NCBI RefSeq assembly: GCF_001623075.1 | Contig: NZ_LMCF01000222.1 | Coordinates: 62,001-126,000 of the forward strand | Origin: Pseudovibrio sp. Ad37 | Lineage (GTDB): Bacteria; Pseudomonadota; Alphaproteobacteria; Rhizobiales; Stappiaceae | Reading direction: 5' to 3' | Length of the DNA: 64,000 nt | Shown here: in pieces, positions 9,662-19,609 of the stretch | Layout: the number at the start of each line of letters is the position of its first letter | How positions within the stretch are numbered: the first letter of the stretch is position 1 | Notes under the pieces: model-generated | The model's input: only the letters and a program-made list of their open reading frames with translations | Databases searched by the model: none | Told to the model about the DNA's origin: nothing | Position numbers and translations under genes: made by a program

Positions 9662-9805
9662 TTATACACCCTTTCAGACGTATCCCCGAAATGCCCGCTC
9701 GGCTTTCTATCAGGACACGCACAAAACAAACCGTAGAACATGGCGCGTAATTGCATTTAAACGCGAGGCATGCCCTGCCACGTATTCCAGACCTAAGGCT
9801 TTATA

Positions 9806-9907
9806 ATGAAAGAATACGCGCACATCATTTGGACCAAAGCAGACCCGCCAGCTCTCGAGCATTTCATGCAAATCGCAGAAGGCCCAGTGCCTGACAAATC
9901 ACTCTAA
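9806..9907 (+). CDS. Possible 33-residue small protein
   Basis: A short frame from ATG 9806 to TAA 9907 encodes a 33-residue peptide (MKEYAHIIWTKADPPALEHF and 13 more). It overlaps the end of the 5-FCL gene by four bases on the opposite strand. There is no clear ribosome-binding site and no family is recognised; it may be chance. Confidence 0.2.
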   Translation: MKEYAHIIWTKADPPALEHFMQIAEGPVPDKSL

Positions 9908-10527
9908 TCACCAGCTTTCAGAAGCCCATGATCTGTCAGGATTCCATCCAATTGACGATCATGCGGTTCCATCGGAACCTCTTCTACCTCTTGAACCGCA
10001 AATGCAACCCCAATCGCAGTGAGATCGGTAAGTTTTTCCAGATCACTCAATGCACGGTCGTAAAAACCTTTGCCATATCCGATGCGGTTGCAATCCTGAT
10101 CAAAGGCAGAGAGCGGCACCAGCACCACATTGGGGTGTACAACCTCTGCCTCTGGTCCCGGTGCCATACTACCAAAACCCGCCGGTTCCAGCGGTCCGCC
10201 TTTATCCAGACGGCGAAACTCAAGATCATCACCAATGACAACAGGAAGACATAAAGAACAGCCGGTCTTCGCCAATGCATCCATCAGCGGACGTGGATCA
10301 ACCTCATCACGAATAGGCCAGAACCCGGCAACAACCGATCCCGGTTCCACCCCAAGCTCACCAGCATACCCTACAAGATCAAGCGACCGCTCAATCCGCT
10401 CTATAGGCGAAAGAGTTGCCCGCGCAGCAAGTCCGGCTTTCCGCACGTCTCGCTTGGCAAGTTTACAATCCGCATTCTCGGTGTCTTGAGACGTCAACAC
10501 GCACCTCACTTCTATTGAATGGCGCAT
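9904..10527 (-). CDS. 5-formyltetrahydrofolate cyclo-ligase
   Basis: Converts 5-formyl-THF to 5,10-methenyl-THF using ATP, returning folate to one-carbon metabolism. The 207-residue product from ATG 10527 has KRDVRKAGLAARATL at the N-terminus, the phosphate-binding region VVAGFWPIRDEVDPRPL, and the C-terminal ATP motif RIGYGKGFYDRALSDL. The frame stays open to 10608, but that start would run toward the 6S RNA; a GTG further in (VLTSQD) is another possibility. Location directly downstream of 6S RNA is the classical proteobacterial arrangement. Confidence 0.93.
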   Translation of the reverse strand: MRHSIEVRCVLTSQDTENADCKLAKRDVRKAGLAARATLSPIERIERSLDLVGYAGELGVEPGSVVAGFWPIRDEVDPRPLMDALAKTGCSLCLPVVIGDDLEFRRLDKGGPLEPAGFGSMAPGPEAEVVHPNVVLVPLSAFDQDCNRIGYGKGFYDRALSDLEKLTDLTAIGVAFAVQEVEEVPMEPHDRQLDGILTDHGLLKAGD

Positions 10528-10644
10528 TTCCGAAAGGATTGGATCGCTTTTCGGGACACAATACGCATGAACGATGCGCATTATGATGCAGCCTGCGAAA
10601 AATCGCAAAGCAAGAGAGCATCACTGAAATGAGAGAGGAAAACA

Positions 10645-10806
10645 AAAAGATAAGAGCGCGCCACAACAGCCGTTGGAGAGTGTGCAATCCCGGAGAACCT
10701 ACTATGTAGGTGGGTGCCGTGTCCCCAAGCCCACGAGCGAGGGAAGGAACAGCTCCCAAAGGAATGCGTAAGGCCCCGGGGATATGTGTCTCCTGACGAA
10801 CCGCGC
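10645..10806 (-). ncRNA. ssrS: 6S RNA
   Basis: Small RNA that mimics an open promoter and sequesters housekeeping RNA polymerase. On the minus strand the hallmarks appear in order: a 5' arm ending CCCCGGGGCC, the conserved TTTGGGAGCTGTTCCTTCCC, TTGGGGACACGGCACCC, then TTCTCCGGGATTGC and a closing 3' arm rich in GCGC. Position directly upstream of the 5-FCL gene agrees. Ends are approximate. The zapA gene that usually lies on its other side is displaced by a PTS gene. Confidence 0.88.
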
Positions 10807-11082
10807 AGCAACGCAATGGGTGATATAGGCCAGAGCGAATAAAATTACCAGCCCCTCAGATCCAACCTTCGCATTAAATCAAGCGTAACCCACTGTCATA
10901 AACAAATATCACCAGCCCATATGCGAGTGCTTTTTTAAGATTACTAACTCGATCACAGAGAACCTTTCATAACGCAGGGTCATGTTCTGCAGCTTCTTCA
11001 TAGTTTTCGCGTAAATAAAGACACATGAAGAGGAAGTCGGACTTCAAGGCCCCTGGGTTTTATCGAGAGGAAGGAAAGTTGA

Positions 11083-12501
11083 ATGTCAAACAATGCGTTT
11101 GCAGGCGTTCAGAAGCTCGGGCAATCCTTAATGCTGCCAATTGCAGTGCTGCCAGTCGCAGCGATCCTCCTGCGCATCGGACAAGCCGATCTTCTTGATC
11201 TTCCCTTCGTTGCCTCTGCCGGGAGTGCAATTTTCGCCAATCTGGGCATGCTGTTTGCCGTAGGTATCGCAGTTGGCTTTGCCAAGGAGAACCACGGTGC
11301 AGCAGCTCTGGCGGGTTTGGTCGGCTTTCTCATTGCACAACAAGGCGCTGTTGAACTAGCAGGGCTCAGCCAAGAACAAGCTCTCAAGATGGAAGGCCGT
11401 ATTGCAGTCCCGGTCGGGATCATCATGGGCATCACGGCAGGCCTGCTCTACAACAAATTCCGGGATATCAAACTTCCTGATTACCTAGCCTTCTTCGGAG
11501 GCCGCCGCTTTGTACCCATCGTGACCGGTATGGCGGCACTGCTCGTTGCCGCCCTCTTTGGCTATGGCTGGCTTTGGTTTGACAGAGCTCTAATCTCCCT
11601 CACAAACACAATCACGCATATGGGTGATGTGGGCTTGTTCCTCTATGGCGCTTTGAACCGGTTACTGATCGTCACAGGCCTTCATCACATCCTGAACAAC
11701 ATCGCCTGGTTCATTCTGGGCGACTATATCACCGCCTCAGGAGATGTTGTCACCGGCGACCTGAACCGCTTTTTCGCGGGAGATCCAACCGCCGGAGCCT
11801 ACATGGCCGGCTTTTTCCCGGTCATGATGTTTGGGCTGCCCGCCGCATGCCTTGCCATGTACCATTGCTCAAAGCCAGAAAATCGCAAAGTCGTAGGAGG
11901 CATACTGCTCTCTATGGCGCTCACGTCATTCCTGACCGGCATCACTGAGCCGATCGAGTTTGCCTTTATGTTCCTGGCTCCTGCACTTTACGTGATCCAC
12001 GCAATCCTCACGGGCGTCTCGATGGTTGTAATGAACGTGCTGGGCGTGAAGCTGGGTTTTGGTTTTTCAGCAGGTTTGTTTGATTACCTGATCAACTACG
12101 GCATCTCCACGAAACCACTCCTGTTAATCCCGGTTGGAGCAGCATTCTTCGCCATCTACTATTTTCTGTTCGTGGCAACCATTAAGCTCTTTGACCTGAA
12201 GACCATGGGTCGTGAAACTGAAAAAGTGGATAAAACAGCGGACAACCTCTCCGCAACAAACAGCAAAGCGCATGCTTATCTGGAAGCCTTGGGTGGCTCA
12301 GCCAACCTTTTGGAAATAGATGCCTGCGCAACTCGATTGCGCCTGAAAGTGATAGATAGTGATGCCATCAATGAAGCGGTTTTGAAACAACTCGGCGTTC
12401 ACGGTGTCATCAAACCTGCAACTGGCTCGGTCCAGGTGGTTGTTGGCCCAATAGCGGACCAACTGGCAGGCGAGATAAAGGAAGAAACAAAGAGGTCTTA
12501 A
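11083..12501 (+). CDS. PTS permease EIICB, glucose/N-acetylglucosamine family
   Basis: Imports and phosphorylates a hexose, probably N-acetylglucosamine or glucose. The EIIC domain (about 1-375) contains FAGVQKLGQSLMLPIAVLPV at the N-terminus, NRLLIVTGLHHILNNIAW and the GITEPIEFAFMFLAP loop. The EIIB domain (about 395-470) carries the phosphorylated cysteine Cys415 in EIDACATRLRLKV. No EIIA domain is fused, so EIIA must come from elsewhere. NRLLIVTGLHH resembles NagE more than PtsG, but sugar choice is inference. A good ribosome-binding site (AGAGGAAGGA) precedes ATG 11083. Its stop shares TTAA with the zapA stop on the other strand. Confidence 0.92.
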   Translation: MSNNAFAGVQKLGQSLMLPIAVLPVAAILLRIGQADLLDLPFVASAGSAIFANLGMLFAVGIAVGFAKENHGAAALAGLVGFLIAQQGAVELAGLSQEQALKMEGRIAVPVGIIMGITAGLLYNKFRDIKLPDYLAFFGGRRFVPIVTGMAALLVAALFGYGWLWFDRALISLTNTITHMGDVGLFLYGALNRLLIVTGLHHILNNIAWFILGDYITASGDVVTGDLNRFFAGDPTAGAYMAGFFPVMMFGLPAACLAMYHCSKPENRKVVGGILLSMALTSFLTGITEPIEFAFMFLAPALYVIHAILTGVSMVVMNVLGVKLGFGFSAGLFDYLINYGISTKPLLLIPVGAAFFAIYYFLFVATIKLFDLKTMGRETEKVDKTADNLSATNSKAHAYLEALGGSANLLEIDACATRLRLKVIDSDAINEAVLKQLGVHGVIKPATGSVQVVVGPIADQLAGEIKEETKRS

Positions 12502-12935
12502 GCCGCACTTTCGTCTTCGCGCAACTCGCTGTCCATATCAGTGCTCAACTGTTCAATCTTGTCTGCGCTTTCCAGCAGGCGCGCAACAATTCTGGCTTCT
12601 TTCTCACGGTGCTCTTTCTCAAGCTCCTCAATACGGCTCAGATAACGTTGCTCTTGCGCAGCTAGGCGCCCTTCAACAGAAGCCTCAGCCTTTCCGAGTT
12701 CTTCGATACGCCCTTCAGCAGCGCGCAATTTCCGCTCAACTTCGGCAAGGTGATCCGTCACCATGATGCCCGCCATCACGGTTAAGCGCTGATCGCCAAT
12801 CTCACCAAAATTCTCTCTCAGGCTACTGATGCTGTCGTCAAAACGCTGAGCAAGACCGAGAAGCCGTTCTTCCTCACCATCATCACACGCCATGCGAAAG
12901 CTGCGATCATTGATTGTAACTGTAATCTGCGCCAT
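12498..12935 (-). CDS. zapA: ZapA-like cell division protein
   Basis: FtsZ-ring associated protein that promotes protofilament bundling. The 145-residue product begins AQITVTINDRSFRMACDDGEEERLLGLAQRF, with the family's short N-terminal beta region, then a long coiled coil from about residue 60 that is longer than in E. coli ZapA. Start ATG 12935 is five bases after the stop of the DUF4164 gene. In most proteobacteria zapA is followed by 6S RNA and 5-FCL; here a convergent PTS gene lies between. Confidence 0.92.
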   Translation of the reverse strand: MAQITVTINDRSFRMACDDGEEERLLGLAQRFDDSISSLRENFGEIGDQRLTVMAGIMVTDHLAEVERKLRAAEGRIEELGKAEASVEGRLAAQEQRYLSRIEELEKEHREKEARIVARLLESADKIEQLSTDMDSELREDESAA

Positions 12936-12940
12936 TGATC

Positions 12941-13237
12941 TTAGCTCTCCTGTCCGTCGAGAACAGTACGAATGGATTCCATGGCAGCAACAAGGCGGCG
13001 GGAAACATCTTTGTTGACATCTTCAAGTCGCGAACCACGCGCCTCGGCCTGATCAAGCTTTGATGCCAGCTGTGTTCGATCCTCACCAATTCTCTGCAAG
13101 TCGTTTTCTAACGCATCAAGGGTCTTGTCACGGGACGTCCTGCGATGAAGCGCCCCTTCAAGCTTCGTGATGGAGGCAGTAATACGATCCAGCGCATGAT
13201 CCAGATCTTGCCCACTATCCATCTTCACCTCTGACAT
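12941..13237 (-). CDS. DUF4164 family coiled-coil protein
   Basis: A 98-residue, almost entirely helical protein with heptad-like spacing from about residue 10 to 95. Proteins of this kind (DUF4164) are found next to zapA in alphaproteobacteria. Co-transcription with zapA (five-base gap) suggests a division-related role, which is not demonstrated. Start ATG 13237 is the first gene of the zapA unit. Confidence 0.8.
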   Translation of the reverse strand: MSEVKMDSGQDLDHALDRITASITKLEGALHRRTSRDKTLDALENDLQRIGEDRTQLASKLDQAEARGSRLEDVNKDVSRRLVAAMESIRTVLDGQES

Positions 13238-13793
13238 CTACCTGTATCCGTACTCACCAAAACATCAGTCACCATTGGGAGATGGCAACCCGACCTAATC
13301 CCGTCTAGGGAAGCGGAAGACAATTATCCATTAGCTGGAGGGAATCGTCGAGCTTTATTCACATAATATCTTAGGAATATGCGAGAACCATCTCATTTAT
13401 CAGTGATTACAGAACTTACAAACGCCTTCGACTCGAAAAATTACCCCACGCAACATTCGTGAACAAAACACAAGCTCCGCCACCATAAAAATCTAATGAA
13501 CACGCATTTTACGCTAAGCAAATTCACTCATTAAAGAGACCTTGGCAACATAACTTATGTTGACAAATGCTATTCAAATTTCAAAAGCGCTCAACTTACG
13601 CAATAAACGGCACCAGAAGAGCTCAGTTTCATTGACTCAACTTTCTGACCTGCTATGTCTCCTTCCGTTATTCGTTCGTGGACAACTGCCAATTCGCATT
13701 AGTCTGGGGCAAAGACTATGGCACCTGTCATCGAATTTACACTAGCTATTAGTAAAGAACCGGCTGCCCTGCCGGGTCGACAGCGGGAATAAG
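13238..13793. other. Intergenic region with divergent promoters
   Basis: 556 bases between the divergent DUF4164-zapA unit and tkt, AT-rich in the middle. A TTGACA at 13560-13565 could be a -35 element for tkt, but the matching -10 is weak. No small gene or RNA structure is convincing. Confidence 0.5.
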
Positions 13794-15794
13794 ATGACCG
13801 ATCTCGAAAAGCACTCTCGCATGGCGAATGCGATACGCTTTCTTTCAATGGACGCCGTTGAAAAAGCAAAATCTGGGCACCCTGGACTTCCAATGGGTGC
13901 AGCCGATATCGCAACGGTCCTGTTTTCCAAGTTTCTGAAGTTTGATCCGAACTCCCCGAAATGGGCAGACCGTGATCGCTTTGTGCTCTCCGCAGGGCAC
14001 GGATCCATGCTGCTGTATTCCACACTCTATCTGCTGGGATACGAAGACTTCTCCATTGAACAGCTTCAGCAGTTCCGCCAGCTCGGCGCACGGACATGCG
14101 GCCACCCGGAATACGGTCATGGCGCAGGCATCGAGACCACCACCGGTCCTCTCGGACAGGGCCTTGGCAACGCAGTTGGCATGGCAATCGCTGAGCGTCT
14201 GCAGGAAGAGCGTTTCGGCAAAGATCTCGTAAACCACTACACCTACGTTCTCGCAGGTGATGGTTGCTTGATGGAAGGTATCTCTCAGGAATCTATTTCT
14301 TTGGCAGGCCACCTCAAGCTGAACAAATTGATCCTCATCTGGGACGACAACGGCATCACCATTGATGGTTCCGTAGATCTGTCAGACAGCACCGATCAGA
14401 TCGCACGCTTCAAGGCATCCGGCTGGAACACCATCTCCATCGATGGTCATGATCCGGAAGAAATCGAAGCAGCGTTGACTGAAGCTCGCAAGAGCGACAA
14501 GCCAACAATGATTGCGGCGAAAACCACAATCGGCTTCGGGTCTCCAAACAAATCCGGCACCAACAAAGTGCACGGTGCTCCTCTGGGCGCTGAAGAAATT
14601 GCAGCAACCCGCGAAGCTCTTGGCTGGTCTGCTGAGCCGTTTGAAGTACCAAGCGACGTTCTTGATGCATGGCGCATCGCAGGTCTGCGTTCCGCAAACG
14701 CTCGTAAAGAGTGGGAACAGCGCTTCAACGAAGCAAACCCTGAGCAGCGTGGCGAGTTTGAACGCCGTTGCCGTGGCGACCTGCCATCCGGCTTCGACGC
14801 AGCAATCGACGCCTACAAGAAAGAGCTTGCAGACACCCAGCCAAAAATGGCGACCCGTAAGGCGTCCCAGGCTGTTCTGAAAGTGATTACAGGTGCTGTG
14901 CCAGAAACCATCGGCGGCTCTGCTGACCTGACTGGTTCCAACAACACCAACACCGAACATACACCACCAGTCACTCCGGACGACTTCTCCGGCCGCTTCA
15001 TTCACTGGGGCATCCGTGAGCACGGCATGGCTGCAGCAATGAACGGTATGGCCCTGCACGGCGGAGTTATCCCCTACTCTGGTGGCTTCCTGATCTTCTC
15101 CGATTACTGCCGTCCGTCTCTGCGTCTGGCAGCCCTGATGAAGCAGCGCGTCATTCACGTAATGACCCACGACTCCATCGGTTTGGGTGAAGATGGTCCA
15201 ACACACCAGCCTGTGGAGCACTTCGCTGCTCTACGTTGTATCCCAGATCTGCAGTTCTTCCGCCCAGCGGACATCACTGAGACCCTGGAATGCTGGCAGT
15301 TGGCAATGAAAGCCACTGATAATCCAAGCGTTTTGGCTCTGACCCGTCAGAACCTGCCGTCCCTTCGTCCTCACTACGAAAGCGAAAACCTGTGTGCCAA
15401 AGGCGCATACATCATCGCTGATTGTGAAGAAGAAGCGACCGTTACTCTGTTCGCAACCGGCTCCGAAGTTGAGATCGCAGTCGACGCGAAAAAAGAGCTC
15501 GACGGCAAGGGAATTGCGACCCGTGTGGTCTCCGTCCCGAGCTTCGAACTCTTCGAGCAACAATCTGACGCATATAAGAATGCCATCATTGGTGGTAGTC
15601 CGGTGAAGATCGCTGTGGAAGCGGGCGTTCGTATGGGTTGGGATCGCTTTGTCGGTTCTGATGGTGGTTTCGTAGGCATGTCAGGATTTGGTGCCTCCGC
15701 CCCTTACCAGGAGCTCTATGAGCATTTCGGGATTACTGCCGATGCAGTGGTCCAAGAGGCAGAAAAGCGCCTTGGCGATAGCGATAACGCCTAA
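13794..15794 (+). CDS. tkt: Transketolase
   Basis: Thiamine-diphosphate enzyme that moves two-carbon units between sugar phosphates in the pentose phosphate pathway. The 666-residue protein has [18 protein letters not shown] near the N-terminus, the ThDP/metal-binding segment [13 protein letters not shown] and [10 protein letters not shown], and the catalytic Glu in [19 protein letters not shown]. Full length; start ATG 13794 has GGGAATAAG before it. It heads tkt-gap-pgk on the plus strand, the central carbon cluster common in rhizobia and relatives. Confidence 0.98.
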   Translation: MTDLEKHSRMANAIRFLSMDAVEKAKSGHPGLPMGAADIATVLFSKFLKFDPNSPKWADRDRFVLSAGHGSMLLYSTLYLLGYEDFSIEQLQQFRQLGARTCGHPEYGHGAGIETTTGPLGQGLGNAVGMAIAERLQEERFGKDLVNHYTYVLAGDGCLMEGISQESISLAGHLKLNKLILIWDDNGITIDGSVDLSDSTDQIARFKASGWNTISIDGHDPEEIEAALTEARKSDKPTMIAAKTTIGFGSPNKSGTNKVHGAPLGAEEIAATREALGWSAEPFEVPSDVLDAWRIAGLRSANARKEWEQRFNEANPEQRGEFERRCRGDLPSGFDAAIDAYKKELADTQPKMATRKASQAVLKVITGAVPETIGGSADLTGSNNTNTEHTPPVTPDDFSGRFIHWGIREHGMAAAMNGMALHGGVIPYSGGFLIFSDYCRPSLRLAALMKQRVIHVMTHDSIGLGEDGPTHQPVEHFAALRCIPDLQFFRPADITETLECWQLAMKATDNPSVLALTRQNLPSLRPHYESENLCAKGAYIIADCEEEATVTLFATGSEVEIAVDAKKELDGKGIATRVVSVPSFELFEQQSDAYKNAIIGGSPVKIAVEAGVRMGWDRFVGSDGGFVGMSGFGASAPYQELYEHFGITADAVVQEAEKRLGDSDNA

Positions 15795-15918
15795 AGCTGA
15801 CTAAATGAAGCTTCTGGCTCCTCTCAGCCAGAGGCCTCTCAGAAGACGGCCGGCAAGAGCTGGCGAATATATAAAACGAGGGCGTTTTTTAAGGCGCCGT
15901 ACCGAAAGAGGTTCTTAA

Positions 15919-16926
15919 ATGGCAGTCAAGGTAGCCATCAATGGCTTTGGTCGCATTGGTCGTAATGTTCTCCGTGCAATCATTGAATCCGGTCGTACCG
16001 ACATTGAAGTTGTAGCAATTAACGACCTCGGCCCGGTTGAAACGAACGCACACCTGCTGCAGTTTGACTCCGTACACGGCAAGTTCCCTGCAAAAGTGAC
16101 CGTAGACGGCGACACAATCGATTGTGGTCGTGGTCCAATCAAAGTAACCGCTATCCGTGATCCTAAAGAATTGCCTTGGGGTGAAATGGGTATCGACGTT
16201 GCGTTGGAGTGCACCGGCATCTTCACCGCAAAAGAAAAAGCTTCCCTGCATCTGGAAGCTGGCGCAAAGCGCGTTCTGGTTTCTGCTCCTGCAGCAGGCG
16301 CTGACAAAACAATCGTTTACGGCGTAAACCACGACACCCTGACTTCTGAAGATCTGGTTGTTTCCAACGCATCTTGCACCACCAACTGTCTGTCTCCGGT
16401 AGCTTACGTTCTGGACAAACTGGTTGGCATCGAAAAAGGCTTCATGACCACCGTTCACTCTTACACCGGTGATCAGCCTACTCTCGACACAATGCACAAG
16501 GATCTGTACCGCGGCCGCGCAGCAGCTCTTTCCATGATCCCAACCTCCACAGGTGCTGCTAAGGCTGTTGGCCTGGTTCTGCCTGAGCTGGCTGGTAAAC
16601 TGGACGGCGTTGCAATCCGCGTACCTACTCCAAACGTTTCTGTTGTTGACCTGACCTTCATCGCGAAGAAAGAAACTTCCGTAGAAGAAATCAACGCAGC
16701 AATCAAAGCAGCGGCTGAAGGCGAACTGAAGGGCGTTCTTGGTTACACCGAAGTGCCAAACGTTTCTTGCGACTTCAACCACGACCCACACTCTTCCATC
16801 TTCCACATGGACCAGACCAAGGTCATGGAAGGCACAATGGTTCGTATCCTCACCTGGTACGACAACGAGTGGGGCTTCTCCAACCGCATGGCGGACACCG
16901 CTGTTGCGATGGCAAAGCTCATCTAA
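15919..16926 (+). CDS. gap: Glyceraldehyde-3-phosphate dehydrogenase, type I
   Basis: NAD-dependent glycolytic enzyme forming 1,3-bisphosphoglycerate. The 335-residue protein has the dinucleotide-binding start [20 protein letters not shown], the catalytic cysteine in [12 protein letters not shown], and [12 protein letters not shown] near the C-terminus. The ATG follows AAAGAGG. Codon choice is strongly biased, as expected for a highly expressed gene. 124 bases separate it from tkt, and a small lipoprotein gene separates it from pgk. Confidence 0.98.
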   Translation: MAVKVAINGFGRIGRNVLRAIIESGRTDIEVVAINDLGPVETNAHLLQFDSVHGKFPAKVTVDGDTIDCGRGPIKVTAIRDPKELPWGEMGIDVALECTGIFTAKEKASLHLEAGAKRVLVSAPAAGADKTIVYGVNHDTLTSEDLVVSNASCTTNCLSPVAYVLDKLVGIEKGFMTTVHSYTGDQPTLDTMHKDLYRGRAAALSMIPTSTGAAKAVGLVLPELAGKLDGVAIRVPTPNVSVVDLTFIAKKETSVEEINAAIKAAAEGELKGVLGYTEVPNVSCDFNHDPHSSIFHMDQTKVMEGTMVRILTWYDNEWGFSNRMADTAVAMAKLI

Positions 16927-16951
16927 TCCTAAAATCTCAGTATTGAGTGAT

Positions 16952-16977
16952 AGAGGCAGCTTTGCAAAGCTGCCTCT
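16952..16977 (+). terminator. Perfect palindrome after gap, probable terminator hairpin
   Basis: Perfect 13-base arms starting AGAGGCAGC and ending GCTGCCTCT lie 26 bases after the gap stop. Only a short T-poor stretch follows, so termination may be partial, allowing read-through toward pgk. Confidence 0.6.
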
Positions 16978-17007
16978 GTTCATTGCTCAAGATGCGGATG
17001 CTTCAAA

Positions 17008-17418
17008 ATGCGGTTTATAGGTCTTTGGATAGTTCTTTTAGGCTTTCTGGTTGGATGTGCTTCTGCACCTTATGGCACTAAAGGAAACCCAAAGCTTCTT
17101 GTCTTCGAAGACGTAGACTATAAACCTGAAGGAGCTCCGATTATTTTCAAGGCTTATCGAGAAGCTGCTGAGACTTGTTGGACCGGGCCGAGTGGAAAAT
17201 TCCCAGAGTATGTTGTCAATAAAAAGAAGACAAAAGTCAGCGAATACGGGAATTTAGAAATTACTTTTGACTATCGAGACCAGCCAGATAAAGAAGCGCT
17301 GACAATCAGAGTCTTTGCCAGCACGCGTCTTGTTCAGGGATGGGGTCCAGAAGTTAAAGGACCACTCGGGAAATATATCGGGAAAATAGGGAAGCGTGTC
17401 AGCAATCTGTGTGGTTAG
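17008..17418 (+). CDS. Small lipoprotein of unknown function
   Basis: A 136-residue exported protein. The N-terminus MRFIGLWIVLLGFLVGC is a lipoprotein signal with lipobox LVGC and modified Cys17. The remainder (residues 18-136) has no recognised domain; it is polar with a DYRDQPDKEALTIRVF segment suggestive of a small beta domain. It sits between gap and pgk, genes adjacent in many relatives, and its codon use looks less biased than theirs, so it may be a later insertion. Confidence 0.7.
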   Translation: MRFIGLWIVLLGFLVGCASAPYGTKGNPKLLVFEDVDYKPEGAPIIFKAYREAAETCWTGPSGKFPEYVVNKKKTKVSEYGNLEITFDYRDQPDKEALTIRVFASTRLVQGWGPEVKGPLGKYIGKIGKRVSNLCG

Positions 17419-17526
17419 TCGCCAAACAACTATTGCTATATCTTCTTGCCATTTTTCACGCTTGCTCAACCCGATTTTGTGGGTTCCATAGTCCAAGTTA
17501 CAGCCTCTGGCAGTGTTTTTGATAAC

Positions 17527-17544
17527 TGATCTGATTTCAGATCA
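17527..17544. promoter_or_regulatory. Perfect inverted repeat just upstream of pgk
   Basis: TGATCTGA and TCAGATCA are separated by two bases, ending 15 bases before the pgk ATG. It could be an operator or an mRNA hairpin near the ribosome-binding site; sequence alone cannot decide. Confidence 0.4.
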
Positions 17545-17559
17545 AGAGAGAACACAAAC

Positions 17560-18750
17560 ATGTCTTTCAAAACTCTTAGCGATGCCGAACTTTCCGGCAA
17601 ACGTGTTCTGGTCCGCGTAGACCTCAACGTCCCGATGAAGGATGGCATCGTTACCGACGCCACCCGTATTGAGCGTGTCCTGCCAACCATCCGCGAAATC
17701 TCCGAGGCTGGCGGCAAAGTCATCCTTCTCGCACACTTTGGCCGTCCAAAAGGCCAGGTCGTTGCAGAGATGAGCCTCGCGCCTGTTGCTGGCCCTGTTG
17801 CAGACCTGCTTGGCAAACCAGTTGCTTTCGCTACAGACTGCACCGGTGACGTAGCCAAAGCCGCCGTTGATGCAATGGCTGACGGCGACGTTCTGCTTCT
17901 GGAAAACACCCGCTTCTATGCTGGTGAAGAAAAGAACGATCCAGAATTTGCAAAGGCACTGGCTGCAAACGGCGATCTGTATGTAAACGATGCATTCTCA
18001 GCAGCACACCGCGCGCACGGTTCCACCGAAGGCATTGCAAAGCTGCTTCCTGCATTCGCAGGCCGTACCATGCAGGCAGAGCTGGAAGCGCTCGGTTCCG
18101 CACTTTCCACGCCTGAGCGTCCGGTTCTGGCAGTTGTTGGCGGCGCAAAGGTTTCCTCCAAGATCGACCTGCTCGAAAACCTCGTGTCTAAAGTAGACAT
18201 CCTGGTCATCGGCGGCGGTATGGCGAACACCTTCCTTGCGGCTAAAGGCGTGAACGTCGGTAAATCCCTGTGTGAGCACGATCTGGCTGACACAGCAATC
18301 CGCATCATGGCGGCAGCTGAAAAAGCAAACTGCGAAATCGTTCTGCCAACAGATGCTGTTGTTGCATGGGAATTTGCAGCCAACACCAAGAACGAAACTG
18401 TTGCTCTCGATGTAATCCCTGCAGACGCAATGATGCTCGACGTTGGCGCAGCTTCTATCGAAGTTGTGAAAGCAAAAATCGACACCGCGAAGACCCTCGT
18501 TTGGAACGGTCCTCTCGGCGCATTCGAAATCGCACCATTCGACAAGGCAACTGTTGCAGCAGCACAGCATGCAGCAGCACGCACCAAAGAAGGCAAGCTG
18601 AAAACTGTTGCTGGTGGCGGCGACACCGTTGCAGCCCTCAACCACGCAAAAGCAAGTGAAGATTTCTCTTACATCTCCACTGCTGGCGGTGCGTTCCTTG
18701 AGTGGCTGGAAGGCAAAGCACTACCTGGCGTTGTTGCTTTGGAAGCATAA
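17560..18750 (+). CDS. pgk: Phosphoglycerate kinase
   Basis: Transfers phosphate from 1,3-bisphosphoglycerate to ADP. The 396-residue protein is full length: [15 protein letters not shown], the substrate loop HFGRPKGQ, the hinge region, [10 protein letters not shown] and the nucleotide-binding GGGDTVAAL are in place. ATG 17560 is preceded by AAGAGAG. The class I aldolase gene that often follows pgk in this cluster is absent; a ThiE-like gene comes next after a terminator. Confidence 0.98.
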   Translation: MSFKTLSDAELSGKRVLVRVDLNVPMKDGIVTDATRIERVLPTIREISEAGGKVILLAHFGRPKGQVVAEMSLAPVAGPVADLLGKPVAFATDCTGDVAKAAVDAMADGDVLLLENTRFYAGEEKNDPEFAKALAANGDLYVNDAFSAAHRAHGSTEGIAKLLPAFAGRTMQAELEALGSALSTPERPVLAVVGGAKVSSKIDLLENLVSKVDILVIGGGMANTFLAAKGVNVGKSLCEHDLADTAIRIMAAAEKANCEIVLPTDAVVAWEFAANTKNETVALDVIPADAMMLDVGAASIEVVKAKIDTAKTLVWNGPLGAFEIAPFDKATVAAAQHAAARTKEGKLKTVAGGGDTVAALNHAKASEDFSYISTAGGAFLEWLEGKALPGVVALEA

Positions 18751-18779
18751 GACAGTTAGTTCTTACATTATTCTGGATT

Positions 18780-18810
18780 GAGGGGCCTTTTTGGTCCCTC
18801 TTTTCGTTTT
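18780..18810 (+). terminator. Rho-independent terminator of pgk
   Basis: GAGGGGCC and GGTCCCTC pair around a five-T loop, followed by TTTTCGTTTT, 30 bases after the pgk stop. Confidence 0.85.
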
Positions 18811-18963
18811 ATTCTCGCTTTTGCCTAGAATTTGACACAGCCTCTTGAAAAAGAGATCAAGACGCTGTTTAGAACTTATCCCAATGAATGGGCCAGAGGC
18901 TTGACGTAGGTTACACTACCGCCATGATCTCTTTTTACTGGAATTTTATCAGGAGCAACCTCA

Positions 18964-19605
18964 GTGCATCCGCGTCTGTATCTTGTCACACCGCCAACCT
19001 TTGACCTCGACGAATTCGAAGGACAACTCAATCAAGCTTTGGAAGGTGGCGACATTGCGAGCCTGCTGATCTCCATGCCGGACGCAAACGAAAGCGACCT
19101 GCAGGCGGCTGCAAAGCGTCTGGTGCCACTGGCACAGGCCAAAGAAGTTGCTGTTCTGATTGAAAACAACACCCAGATCATGGGTCGCTCCGGCGCAGAT
19201 GGCCTGCACGTTTCCGGTTCTGATAAAGATCTGGAAGAAGCCATGCAGTCCTTCTCGGAAGATCGCATCATCGGGCACGCTGGCATCAAAACACGCCACG
19301 AAGCAATGACTGTTGCTTCTATGGGCGTCGATTACATGTTCTTCGGCCTGCTTTCACTCAATCAGGAAGAAGAGCCACATCGCAAATCACTGGACTACGG
19401 GCACTGGTGGTCTGAAGTGTTCGAAACGCCATGTGTCATCCTGGCGGGCACCTCAGTTTCCTCAGTTGACACCGCAGCCCAAACTGGCGCTGAATTCGTA
19501 GCAGTACGTGAAGCTGTCTGGAATCACCCTGAAGGGCCAAAAGCAGCTGTTGAGCAGGCCAATGCAATCCTCTCAACACACACACTGGCGGAAGCTGAGG
19601 ACTGA
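18964..19605 (+). CDS. Divergent thiamine-phosphate synthase-like protein
   Basis: TIM-barrel protein of 213 residues that resembles ThiE in RLYLVTPPTFDLDEFE, in a segment ENNTQIMGRSGADGLHVSGS that parallels the ThiE stretch NDRVDLALAVGADGVHLGQ, and in phosphate-loop-like positions near the C-terminus. The Asp and Arg that position HMP-pyrophosphate and metal are altered, so catalysis is uncertain. The start is GTG 18964 behind AGGAGC. Its position after pgk is shared with other alphaproteobacteria. It may be a ThiE paralogue without thiamine activity. Confidence 0.7.
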   Translation: MHPRLYLVTPPTFDLDEFEGQLNQALEGGDIASLLISMPDANESDLQAAAKRLVPLAQAKEVAVLIENNTQIMGRSGADGLHVSGSDKDLEEAMQSFSEDRIIGHAGIKTRHEAMTVASMGVDYMFFGLLSLNQEEEPHRKSLDYGHWWSEVFETPCVILAGTSVSSVDTAAQTGAEFVAVREAVWNHPEGPKAAVEQANAILSTHTLAEAED

Positions 19606-19609
19606 TATC

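Noticed and set aside
14382-15221. 279-codon open frame opposite tkt
   Set aside because: Antisense shadow of transketolase with no recognisable features.
15889-16983. 364-codon open frame opposite gap
   Set aside because: Caused by the strong codon bias of the highly expressed gap gene; Cys/Val-rich nonsense with no motif.
17998-18645. Long frames opposite pgk
   Set aside because: Shadows of biased codon use in pgk; Cys-rich and unlike known proteins.
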